Assembly: GCA_020086605.1 (NCBI GenBank)
Contig: JACBWW010000029.1
Location: 914,795 to 978,794, forward strand
Length of the DNA stretch: 64,000 bases
Reading direction: 5' to 3'
Source: Lanius collurio
Lineage: Eukaryota > Chordata > Aves > Passeriformes > Laniidae
Shown: positions 1 through 12,600 of the stretch, one piece after another
Numbering within the stretch: the stretch's first letter is position 1
Layout of the letters: every line of letters begins with the position of its first letter
Notes under the pieces: model-generated
What the model was told of the DNA's origin: nothing
Seen by the model: the letters and a program-made list of their open reading frames with translations, nothing else
Databases searched by the model: none
Position numbers and translations under genes: made by a program

Positions 1-512
1 CAGAAATGGAAAGATGAGCTCCAACATTTTTAAACTGCCATGGTACATAATCCTCAGGAAAATGCCGAACCTCCTGGCCAAGTTTTCCTGTCTGTAAAAG
101 GCAAAGTGCCTGAGGGCATCCCAAAGGGGCGGCCCTGTGGGGACTCCGGGGTGGCCGCCCTTGCCACAGGTGTGGCACCCGGGCCGGCAGCTGATGGCAG
201 CGATGACGGCTCCAGGAACATGAGAAGGGAACACGCAGGGGCCCATCAGGTGGGGGGGGGAAAGCAACACTTTATCCCAAAGCAACACTTTATCCCACGC
301 TGAGGCAGCCTCATGTAGAGCCCTGGTTAAGGGCTTGGATGCCACGAGGGATTCCACTCGCCACCAACACAACAGCGGAGGAAACCGAAGCCTGACCCTG
401 TTATGGAATCACCCCTTCCACTGACAGCAGGAGAACTGCACGGGAATGGCATGGAAATGACAGTCTGTTAGGCATGATTAGGGCAAAGCTGGAGGGCTGG
501 GAGGGCACTCAC
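1..512 (-). other. ARHGAP26 intron 19 (5' part)
   Basis: Intron sequence downstream of exon 19 that runs off the left edge. Apart from an 18-bp tandem duplication at 261-296 and a run of ten G at 251-260, nothing is recognisable. Confidence 0.85.
261..296. repeat. 18-bp perfect tandem duplication
   Basis: AAAGCAACACTTTATCCC occurs twice back to back (261-278 and 279-296) without mismatch, next to a G10 run at 251-260. Confidence 0.9.
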
Positions 513-651
513 GCTTCTCGTTGGGCTGGGGCGTGTGGAAGAGCGTCAGCGGCCGCTCGCTGCACGAGGGAGGCTTCGACTCCGTGCTCTTCTTGCGGGA
601 TAACAGCAGCTGCGAGTTCGACGCTGGAGCCTCCGGCACCGTGTTAAATAT
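513..651 (-). CDS. ARHGAP26: ARHGAP26 exon 19 (end of GAP domain and start of Ser/Pro linker, residues 567-613)
   Basis: A 139-nt exon encoding [20 protein letters not shown], then [20 protein letters not shown] and PQPNEK plus one base. The [16 protein letters not shown] stretch identifies ARHGAP26 among its paralogues. The acceptor is TTTACCAG and the donor is GTGAGT. Later exons (Ser/Pro region, SH3, stop) are off the left edge. Confidence 0.96.
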
Positions 652-3600
652 CTGGTAAAAATAATAAACAAGTTGTTCCATGGCATCACCCTGTGCAACA
701 GGACAGCTGCCCACCTGCCTGGCCTGCTCCAATCCACAGTGCAGCCTCTGAGGAAGACATGTACCCAACAGTGCAACATTTGGGGTACAGACTCCTAAAT
801 TCCACATTCCCACTCTGTCTGCACTCCTCTATTTTTCACCCAAGAGGCACACTGCAAGCTGTGAAGAACCCTGGCATTCTGGCACTCTGCTGACTTTTGG
901 GGGTGCAGGTGATGATGGGCAGCACAGACAGACCAACCAGTGTCCCCCCTGTGCCCTGCACAGCGTGACCCCAGCACTCGCACTCCCATGGCTGCAGACC
1001 AGCTTGGGAAAGTCTTTGCAACTTCCAGCCACAGCTGTCAGAAAACTGAGTAACCACGTTTTTCTCAAGAGGATGAAATTTTAAAATCATACAAACCCAA
1101 AGAGCAGCAGCCTTGTTGGTTGCTGATACTTGGTTATGTATTGTTCCTTTTCTGGACCCCCAGGCTCAGACAAGGGCAGTGATCCCTCCAGACCAGCTCT
1201 CTCAAAGTCTCCCTCCATTGCTAGAGTCCACTAAACCTACTCCTCAGTGTCTTTCCTGCTCTACCTGCCCCTGCCAGACAGACAATTGGCATGGCCAGGC
1301 TTTCCAACAGGAAAAGCACATGTTGGCACAGCTCTCTGCTGAAGAAATAACTGGATGTGGACTTAGAGCCATGATGCCACCCCAGCCAGGGCAAGATGGT
1401 TTCTACTTCTGCCTTCACTGCCCAAATGCACAAATTCATTACTCCTTTCCAACCAAAACCAAAACCAGACTAACAAAAGATCCTAATCAGGGAACTGGCT
1501 GCATTTAGAGGAAAATGGTATTTTTAGCACATGCAGCCAAGGAGGGACAGCCAGGACTGCAGCCTCACCAGGCCACCACTGCTCCACTGACAGACCACAA
1601 CATCCACAGCCAACAAACACAAATGCATCAGGATTCAGATCAACATTGTGGAAAAAGCCAGTGCTTGGATAAACCCAGATTTATCAGCCAAGCAGGAGCC
1701 AGATGAGGTGTGCATCTCACACTGGTTTCGTTTAGTGCTCATCTCTTGAAACCAAGGACAAATTCCCATTTAACAGTGGGAAGGGGGGAGAAAGGGAATT
1801 TCTGTGATGGAGACACAGCCGTGCTGACTCACACTGGGATGACCATAAACAAGGCTGGCTACCAGCAGCACTGGTTACACAACTACAGCCCAAGAGTGAG
1901 GTGCCAGCTGCCCCCTCCCCAGCACAGCCCCACCGCGGTGCCACTGGCCATGGGGAGAGAGTGGGGCCAGGGAGAGAGGACTGCCATGGGCAAAGAGATA
2001 CCAATTCCTTTCCATAAACTACTGGCAAGAAAGAAGCAAGGGAAGTCGTTACCTTGTCATGGTTTTCTATTAAAATTTCAATCACAATGTTCTGGAATTT
2101 GATGTCCATAATGGCAGCGACTGTTTCCTCTTGAGGTCGAAGCAGCGTCGGCCCAAACACCACACCCAGATTAGCAACAGTCATCAGGTTCTGCTTGTGA
2201 TTATCTGCAACTCTGGGAAAAAAAAGAGAAAGAAAATGAAGTAGGTGATGGAACTAATCCACAGGGAACCCCCTCCCTGCCCTCCCTGCCTCGTGGCTGG
2301 CACAAGGCTTACAACGCCGTTTACATTTTTCACGCTCCTGGTGAGCTCCTTGAAGGCTCAGCCATGTGGAAAAGTACAAATTTAACTGTTGTGTGTTCCT
2401 GGAGACCTTTCAGCCTCCATGAATTGACTAATCCCATAAAACCTCAACCCCACGCCAGCCACTGAGCCTCATGCTGCAAACCACTCCCAGGAAAACATCT
2501 TGAATCATTAATGCTTAAAACCCTTCTGAAAACAAATTGTTGGACCTCTGACACACGCTGCTCTCCAACTCAATGAGTGACCTCATATGTTCCAAAGGCC
2601 AATTCCTTCCCAGCCATTCCAGCACCAGAGGTCAGTCCCATCCAGCCCGGCCAGCCTGGCTGGGAGGCCAAGATGGGGCTTTGCTCCCAGATCCCTGTGC
2701 CCCACATGCTCCCTTCTCTGTGGCATGGGGAACTCCACCAAGATTGGGACCCAGGGACACCCCAGACTTCCTCCTTGCCACCTCCATCTCTTCTTGTTCA
2801 CAAGAGGGCACAGACCAGCTCAGCAAAGTGAAGCAGCTCACACTGAGCATGTGGCACCCAGGCTTGAGGGGTTACCCTGGAGCAGCTCCAGCTGGCACCT
2901 GGTCTTAGAGATGCAAAGCCCCAGCAGCCCTAATGGGACAGGTCCTCACTCTGCCTCACCCCAAGGGGACACTGCAACAGGGACACAGCCAGGCACCCCT
3001 CAGCCACGTCAGGCTGCAGGTGCTCGGCTGCTCCAGGCCACCCCCGGGCTGGAGCCTGGACAGAGCTCTCTGGGTGCCCTGGATGCTGCTGAGTCACACG
3101 GGGACACGTGTGTGGCCCTGCGGCCCCAGCTCCGGAGTCTTTCTTGTGGTTTGCTCCTGACCTCTTCAACCAGGAAATGTGGCGGCTTCAGGCTGTGTGC
3201 TCACACACTTGTAGCTGAGGGGGTTTTAGTATCTTTTCCTTCAAGTTTTCTACTGTTTCTCTGGACAAATGCAGCAGGCCAGCACAGAGTGAGGCTCACA
3301 CTCACTTGCTGGACTGACCCTAAAATTTATCGCTGTGAGTTTCTACCATTGATTCTGGGGCCAAAACATTAGTGTGGAAGCTCAGCATATTTCAGCACAC
3401 TGTAAGCCCAGGCTGGTTTAAAAGAAAAGATGCTTTCTGTCCTTTACCATCCAAATCTCACCTGAACCAGCAAAGAGCTCATCCCTCTATCAGCTCCGAA
3501 GGCAGCAGACAGGAGCCTCATCACAAGGGGAGCTCAGGGACTCAGGGCTGCTGGCTCAGCTCCCCCAACAGCAACATCAGCCCTACTCCTGCCCAGGCAA

Positions 3601-6600
3601 GAAGCCCCATCCTGGCGCATGTGACATCCCTGGGGAACAGGCAGAGCTGTCCCCTCCACCGAGTCTGCGCTTGGGATCCAACCTCAGAGTGGGGAGGTCC
3701 TGGCCAAAGCCCTCGGGAGCTGGTGGGACCTCCCTCTTACCCGTAACTCCCCCCACTGCCAGGAAGCTCTGAATATTTGATCACCAGCCTGCGGGAAATC
3801 TCCGGTGTCAGTAAATGGCTGGGGGAGACAGGCTCCAGCACAGCCCTGCCAGAGGTGACGTGCTGCCCACGCTGCCACCTGGCCAGGCTGGCCATCCCCA
3901 CCCCCATCCCTGGGCAGGCACAGAGCCTCTTCCCACCACCATCCTCATCCTCACCACAGCCAAAAGCTCGCCAAGCTGCTCATGGCCAAACAAACTCTCC
4001 TTAGGGAGTCACAACTTCATGGAGCAGCAAGAAGGGCAGACAAAGTCCAATAAGAACCACTAAATACTATATAATACTTATATGAGAATTCAAACCTTTC
4101 CCCCACTCCCATCCACATCATTTACAGATCCCAGTGACATTTTTGCATTGCAAAACTGCATTTCAGACACATGTTCACGTGCTCCTAATTGGATATGGAA
4201 AAATGCAGCTGCAGTTCAAATGGCTTTGAAAAGCACTAATAAAATAATAATTTTAATGATCTTCCATGGTTAGTAAAACAATGCTCATTTATAAAAAAAA
4301 CAACTGAATTGATCTAAGTCACACAAAATTAGGTGCCTCCATTTCTCATTACCGTTACCATGTCCTACATCACTCTAATAAATTGCAATGTCACCAGCTC
4401 ATTATGGTGAGGCAGCTGAGCGTGGTCCTGGTAATTATTTCAGACTAGGCTATTAATGGCTTCCCAGGCAGGACATGGTCCCACAGCACCAGTCATGGAC
4501 CTGCCCAGGGACTGCCCACTCACCCACAGGGTGCTGGCCCTCGCCTCCACCACCACACCCCTCCTCACTGTACTTTATTTTGCCTCTGGAAGCGTGGGAG
4601 CTGTTCTGCAGCTGTGGAATCTGGCTCCTTTCTGGAATAAACCTCAGTGGCACATGAACTCCTGCTCTGCACCCCGGGTACTTTTCCAGCAGTAGCCATC
4701 CCTGTACTGGGTCACCACAGCCTGCTCCAAAACATGATTCACCTTTCACATCCTTCAAATTCCCCATCCATTACCCACAGGATAATTTACTCTAAATTAT
4801 ACCTCTTCATCATCCTTTGTACTAGGAAATAACGCCGCAGTTTCTAAAGATGGGTGTTCTCAGCCCAAAGTGGGCTTAATGCCGGGGCTGTTCAGCAGGG
4901 ACTGTCAGTGCCATTCCTGAGCTGCTCTTTAGAAGTTTCCCAAGCATTCACTGTATTTTCCTTTTAACCTGCTATTTCTTTCCATCCCTTGATGCACTCT
5001 GAAAGAACTGCACTGTCATTAATTTCCATGGGCCCTTTTTCTGCTCCCGACTTCACAGAAGTCACTTCCAGCACAGGAGAAAGCAACAACCAATGGAGGA
5101 ATGTGCAGAACCTCTTCACTCCTGCTTGGGGCTCACACTGGGCCAGGCTATCACTGCCTCTTGGACTCTGGGCTGCTCCTTCTCCTTGCAGCACACAACA
5201 GTTCCCATGTGCCTCCCTCGGGGATCGGTGGGAGATCAGCCCGGTGGTGTGGGACAGGCAGAGCCCCTCGGCCAGGGGAGTGTCTGTGCTCAGCAGTGCC
5301 CCACCAACCAGCAGCTCCATGAAGTCCTGACCCACTTGGTGCTGACCCAGCAGCCGTGCTGGACACTGCCAGCACCCAGCCGGTGTCACTGGGACCGAGC
5401 CCTGCCATCCCACGGGGACAGCGCGGGCCGGGAGCCCAGGGAGCGCCGTCCCCAGGGCACTGCCGGGGTGTCCCTGGACACCGCTCGCTTCTCACTCCCT
5501 TTCAGCAAAACAAAGGAGAACGGGAGTAAATCCATGTTGGGTGTTAAATTAGATTATGCCCGGGTTGCCTGGATACTGTACAGTCACTGCCATGACCAAA
5601 CACAATTTAATACGGGGTAATTGGTAGCCAAGGTTCAGTGCAGGGGAAGCAGGGAACAGTAAATATTCCAGTGTGGTTGGGCTCCCGGCTCTGCTCCCAC
5701 AGAACTGCTGCTTCCCGTGTCTGGAACTACTTCCTGTATGTATTATATATGTATTTTTTTATATATATATGTATACACTGTTGTGTGTGTATTTTATATA
5801 TAAATACATATTTTATTTATAGAATGCATGTATCTGCATCTCAGCCAGAAGTGCCATTATTAGTTCAAATATCTTCCTTGATTCAGAACAAAATCTTTGA
5901 GCAAACAGCCATCTGAAGGGAACAAGAGGAAAGTCTGAAGTGTTTCTATTTCCATGCCTGGGACAAACCTTTGAAATCAAAGTGCTTGTTGTGGCTGGCC
6001 TAGCAAGTCCTCATAGGGTGGAAAATAATGCAGCTCGTTCCTCTTGCTACAGGTAAAAATCCATCCTGTCTGCCACCCCCAGCAGAGCTTCTGTTTAACG
6101 TGAAAAGCCAATCACACAGAGGCCAACAATCCCCAAAATTATTGAGGCTGCTCTGGGTAGTTTGATAGAAATTAAATACTCACCTCTGACTCTGGACAAA
6201 CATGGAAGGCAAAAAGCAGAGGGAGTAGAGGCAGCACATTGGATAGAGAGGCATCTGTGGCACCAGGGCCACCAGCCTTGTTCCCACAGAGTACGGGCAA
6301 AGAATCATGGAATCATTTAGGTGGGAAAAGCCCTCCAAGATCACTGAGCCCAACCATTCCCCCAGCACAGCCAAGGCCACCACTAAACAATATCCTCAGG
6401 TGCCACATCCACAGAGTTTTAAATCCCTCCAGGAATGGTGACTCCCCCACTTCCCTGGGCAGCTGTGCCAGGGCTGGGCTCTGTGCAGCAGCTGCAGCTG
6501 GGACCCCGCAGCTCCCACTCCCTGTAACCGGCCTCGAGCACACACAATTGGGGGCACTTATCGGATACAATCTAATGAGTTCTGGGAAATGTTCCTGGGT

Positions 6601-9600
6601 GCATTTAACTTGTCCCTGCACATTACTGAGTTTAATTGGGCTGCGGCTGATGAGCGCAGAGGGAAGAGGGGCTGGGCTGGACACAACTCAGCTTTCCCCC
6701 TCTCCAAGGGGTTGGTGGAGCTGTGTCCCCAGAGATGGTGGCCCTGTAGCTCCCTGCAGGGAAACCCATCACTCAAACCCATGGTGGGTTTCCCAGCCTG
6801 GGGAATGTGTCTGATGGCCAGAATGCAGCAGGTGTTTATTGCAGGAATGTTGTGACTGGCACCCAGCACAGAGCTGGTGAAACCAGTGATGCAATTCCAG
6901 CTGCAGCAGCACCCACTGGTGTCCCAGGCAGCTAAATCAGTCACACATTCCTAAATTGTTCCTAAAAGGCACACGTGCATTGGAGGAGGTGACAGGGACA
7001 CTGGTCTGCAGTAGCTACTGGCAGATGGCCATGGAGAAGCAGGGAGCACAACCAGCTCTGCTTCATCCTGTGCTCCAAAGCCATGTGGATGTGGCACCAG
7101 GGGACATGGGCTAGTGGTGGCCTTGGCAGTGCTGAGGGAATGGCTGGAGATGATGATCTTAGTGGGTTTTTCCAGCTTTAAAGATTCCATGATTCCCAAG
7201 CCAGAGCACAGATGCACAGAAACACCACACTTCCACATTGCACAACCATCCCTTCATCCTGCCTGTTTATCAAGGCTCTGGACATGCCTGCACTCCTCAG
7301 GCTGCTCTGGACACAGAGAGCTCTGCAAGGGCCAGAGGAGTCCAGAGCAGCAGGAGCAAACTGGGCTCACTCAGCCCCACTGTGGGAAGTGGGAACATTG
7401 GGGATACGGACAAACCCCGCTGGCTGCAGCCAGGCCGTGGGCTCAGAGCTCCCCAGCCCCGCTGCGCCCGCAAGGAGAGCCAAGCCTGAGGAATGCACGT
7501 GGAGGCCGGCGGATCCAGAAGGAGGACAGATCACCAGGGAATGACAAAACCTCCCAGTGAAGACAAGGGGAAACTCTCTGAATGCAAAGTCCTTGCTGCT
7601 CTCGGGCTGCCTGCTCAGCTGGGACCAAAGCTGTGCCTGCACTGATTCCGGGCGCTCTGACTTGCTCCAACAAGACTTGCTTTCTCTCCCGGGTGGATCT
7701 GGCCACAGCTGGATGCTTGGGTTCACTCCCAGGGAAAAAAAAGGGGCTCACGTTGCACTGAGAAGACACTGAGGCCAAATGTGAGGCTCAGTATCAGCGA
7801 GCCCGATCGGCGCGAATACCAAACGTGCTGCAACTTGCAGGAAACGCGCAGGGAGCTCAGCACTGCTCCGGCTCAGGCTTCCCAGAGCGAGCCAGCAGGG
7901 CTTCCAAAGCCATCCTCTCCATTCCCTCTGGCTTTGGGCAAGCTGAACTTAATGGGGGATCTCAGAGAGATCCCAGCCCTGCTCATCAACCCTCAGCCCA
8001 GGGCTGAGTGGCACTGGCCTGGCACATTCCCTGTTCCCAGCACAGCAGCACTGCAGGTTTCCCCTCACATCCTGGTGAAAACCACAGGCACGGCCAGAGC
8101 TGATGTTAAAAGTCACCATGGCTTCCACCTGCACAAATACAGCCAGCAAAGAGGCCTCACCCTCAAACACCTCTGGGGCTGGGGCTGGAACAGGGCCTGC
8201 CACGGCTGCAAACTGTACCACTGCCAGCCCTGTGCCAGCCCCAGCGCCTCGGCAAAGCCCTGCTGCACAGGCAGGTTTTCCTCCAGAACCAGACCTCCCT
8301 GGGGCTGTCACACTGCAATAACAAACCCACACGGCCAGCAGGGCAAGGAAAGCCCCAAGGAGCAGGTCTGGGTTAACAAGGAATCCTTTGAAAGATCTGC
8401 CGCCACAGCAAGCGCCGCGCCGGAGTGTACAACCTGCTGCATGGAAAACAGCCAAAGTAAACGGGCTCCCAGAGAGCCTCCCGGCAGCAACAGCGCTGGG
8501 CTGAGCAAGTGCAGCTCCCACGCCCCCCCAGGGAATCATTCCAAGCCGGTGCCAGGTCACAGGGCCACGTGCACGCGGTGCCTGGTGCACACCTGCACTT
8601 TCACACCAGTGCAGCGGCCATGGGGAAGAGCAACAGAAGGGGAGCCACCTTTTTTTCCCCTTAGAGGTATTTTGGACCTCATTCACTTCACAAATGCAAG
8701 AGTAGAGCTCATCCCTGCAAAATACTGTGCTGGAAGAAAGGGAATATAGGAATAACCAGCTTTCAGAATTAACAATGAGAACAACAGCAGGAAAAGTGCT
8801 TGTCTCGCCTTTGCCAGCAGGACAAGGTTTTGCCCAGTGATTGGAAACACCTCTCACGACCCCACTTCTGTGCCCCCTGCCACACACACGTGGGTTGGAA
8901 CGAGATGGCCTTTAAATGTCTCTCCCAATCCCAACCCTTCTGTGATTCTGCAGCCCAGGGATCACTCAAGCATCCTGGCAAAAACTGCAGCTCCAAGATA
9001 TCTCCGCAATGGTGATTTCCAGTCTGCTTTGTTCTGCTGAAGAACTATCTGACTAAAATCTCTCTGAGTTTGGTTCAGTGCTGGGTCTGTTCATACAGAG
9101 TGATCAAGGGATGTACCCACAAAGACATCTCCATCCCACTCTGTCTGCGGGCACGGCACACACACCACCAGGGAGACTCCAGCCAGTTACTGGAAATCTT
9201 TTGCTACTCTCAATTTAATCTCTTTCCATAACCAGTTTCAGTTTCACTGTGATAAACAATTAAAAAGAATCCAGATAATTATGTGCTATCAACAACCTCT
9301 ACCCAACAATACCAGGTTCAGACACAAGCCCACAAGAATTCACACCTGAGGAATGCAAAATGCCTGGTGCTGCTCCCAGAGATCCAGCAGGAGCTCAGCA
9401 GAGATGTTCAACCACAGAAACTCCACAGCAAACCCAGCAGGTGCTTTGTTACAAGCTAAATCATCATGCCAGGGTGGTGATACCAGCTTTAGTCCAAGGC
9501 CCTCATCATCCCATCTCCAGACTTGAGTCTTGTGCAGGACATGGGTGCAAAAGAACCTAACGAGGGACACAGGCAGGCTCTGGAGCACATTTCCCTCCAG

Positions 9601-12600
9601 CTAGAAACTGGAGAGCCTGCATGAAATATAAGGACCTTTTAGAGAAGCATGGAAGGAAAAGCTACCAGCACCCACACCGCTGCTCCAGGGAGACCCCAGA
9701 CAGAGGGTTTAAAAGTTCATTTGCAGAAGCAGAACAAAACAGTTTGCTAATTTACACATTACAGGAAGCCAAGCCCAAAAAACCCAGCGAACACCTACAG
9801 GGCTTTTTGTGGTGGTTTTTAATTCTGCAGAATCTCATATTAAAAACAAAAGCAGAGGAGTAAGAGGGAGGCAGAGCTGGCAAGGGCAGGCACAGAGCGC
9901 TGCAAGGCTGTCTCGTCTCTGCGGAAGCATCACCGGCTCCTCCACCAAAACACATGAGGGAGAGGAGAGCAAAGGGGAAGCCAAAGGTGCTGCTGCTCCC
10001 TGCAAGGCTCTGGCACCTCCAGCTCCAGAGCACAAACCACAGAATGGGCTGGGTTGGAAGGGACCTTAAAACTCAACTCATTCCAACTAGGGAAAAAGGA
10101 AAAGGGGTAAAAAAGAGCACAGCATGAACCTGACCCAGGACAGCCAAGCCCCAGGCAGAATTCTCCCAGCTCCTGGAAGACAGCACGTGCCTACAGGGAG
10201 TCTCCTTCCATGTCACCTCCCTTTTGCTACTCATAAGAGCACCCAGATCCTTTGGGTCACTTGAACTCTGGGGCTTTGCCTGGATCCAGCACTGCCATGA
10301 TCCAAAAGGAGCAGAAACAGGTACTGGGCATAAAAGTGGCACTCCCAAAGGCAGCAAGGAGGATCACTGCCTGGCTCAGCCCACCAGCCTGAAGGCAGCT
10401 CCCTGTTTGCTTCTGGCAGCCAAACAAGGTGAGCAGCACATAAGATGGGAGCATCTCAGAGGCCTCAGTGGCCAGTGGAAATTTCCAGAACGTCCTGGAC
10501 AAGAATGACTTACTGGAAGCAATACATAAATCAAGCAAATGAATAGTTACCAGACAGCAGCATAAACAGCTGCCACAGGGATGAAATCAGACCTGCTGTG
10601 CCAAGAGGCGTCAGCTCCTCGCCGGCTGCACCTTCGGGGGAAACCGGCTGAACAATCCAAGGAAAAGCACATTCCTGGGGGAGCTGCCACCCCTGGCCCC
10701 ACAATGGTGCCCCAGTGGGGTCCTGGAGCCGCCGGGCACAGAGGCACCGTGGGGAGCACCGGGAGCAGCTCCTGGGGGGCTCTGTGGGGCAGCGCGGCCC
10801 CAGCGCGGCGCGGAGCTGCCAAGGCCGGGGCTGCTCCACGCCGAGCAAAACAAGCCCTGGTTGTATTTTTAGGCAGAAGACCTGGAGGAATTTTTTCTTC
10901 ATCTCCTTTGCCAGCAAGCCCTGGTTAGCAGCGAGCCCTGCAGAGCGTGCTGGGCTCCGTGTCCGGCCCCTGCCCCGTTGTGGGTTTTGGTGGGTCCCCA
11001 TTAGCAGCTGCCCTGCAGAGCCCATGGAAACCACCGCCCTGATAAACAGCAAGCAATTTGTGCAGGAGATAACAATCACTGTCATCTTGGTTAAAACACG
11101 TAAACTAGAAAACACCACCACAGCAAAACCAAAGGGAACCAGTTGGTGTTGGCCAGGTCACAGCTGGGAGTGATTAGAGATAATTAATTCTGCTAAATAC
11201 ACGTACACACAGCTCAGCTGCAGCCTGCTCATGGTCCTGACCCTGGCAGCAGAGGAGTGGGTGTGTGCATCAGGGGTTGAGTGGGGCAGTGGCAGTGATG
11301 CCAACCCACAGGAGGGGGATAAGCCTGGCACTATCTGTGCTGGAGAACCTGGACTCACTACCACAAGAACAAAGCAAAGCTCAGGTGTCAAAATTATGGC
11401 CATACATGAAAAATGATTCCCTAAATGCTTGAAATATAATCAGAGTGAAATCCCCCTGCTCTGCACCTCCACAGCACTGACTCCTGGGTGAGAAAGTACA
11501 TTACAATAGAAGAAAGAGACAGGGATGATATTGCAGCTCCACTAACAAAAAAGGCACTTTTCTGCAACCAGCTCCACTCCAGCAGAACCCCTGGCACAGC
11601 CACCACCAGGCTGGCAGCACCACAGGCACCTTGTTTCTCTTCGACTTATCTGGCATTTAAAAAAATTGGTTTAATCACAGAATACCAGACTGGTTCAGGC
11701 TGGCAGGAGCAGGGATAGGGACTGCTCCTGCTCTCTGTGCCATAGTGAACAACTGCCTGGACATATGGACATATGAGGCAGGAGGCAGCACAAATGGCCT
11801 TGGAGATGCAGTACGATGCAGAAGTCAAATTCATTTTCTATCAAAATGCTCCTCTCCCTCCACCCTGTCTGTGCCTGCTCCTGAGATTTGTCCTCTCCCT
11901 CCTCTGTGGGCCCCTCTCACTGCATCCCAGTTCTGTGGCCTCCAGCTGCCATGGGACCCACCACACTTCTCTGCTGCTCAGGAGAAAGGGCACTGCTGAG
12001 CCACCTCCCAGGCACTTATCCTGTCTAATACTGGGGTTAATAATTGCCTTTATTGAACATTTCAACTTTCTTACCAGCTGTATTATTGTTGATAAAAACT
12101 GCAGCTTCATCACATGAGGAGCCCCACGTCCCTTGTCAGTGCAGCAGAGCACGTACACCCCAAAAACACAGAAGTCAGAAACCACCCAGGACAGGCTTTC
12201 TTTACTTGACAGACTCAGCCCAAGTTCTGGTTTTAGTGTCAGAAATCTCCACAGCAAGACTGAGAAATATATTTTTAGCTCATCTGATAAACATGCAAAT
12301 CTTGATTATTCATACATTACTTAAAATAAAAAACCCAGACAGAAACAGATGAGACAATCCCCTCCAAGCAGCCCAGCTTGGCAGGGCCAGCCAGAGGCCC
12401 TTGGCTTTGCCCACGTTGCCTGTGGGTGCCCTGCTCTCAGCAGCACCCGGACCTCGGCCGGTCCCACCCGTCCAGAGCGTCCTCCTGGGGTAGCCAGGCC
12501 CCATCCCTTCTGCAGCACGGCCCCTCCCACCAAACATCTGCTGCAGATGTGAAGATTTCTCTCCAATCTTGTCCTTAATCCAGCTCGATGGCACTGCTCA

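Noticed and set aside
7781..8887. Overlapping open frames of 322 and 312 codons on opposite strands
   Set aside because: Mutually overlapping, low-complexity and unlike any known protein, with no splice or promoter support.
11673..11720. Possible CR1 terminus (AATCACAGAATACCAGACTG)
   Set aside because: Only about 20 nt resemble a CR1 end and the following sequence does not continue the match, so it is not listed as an element.
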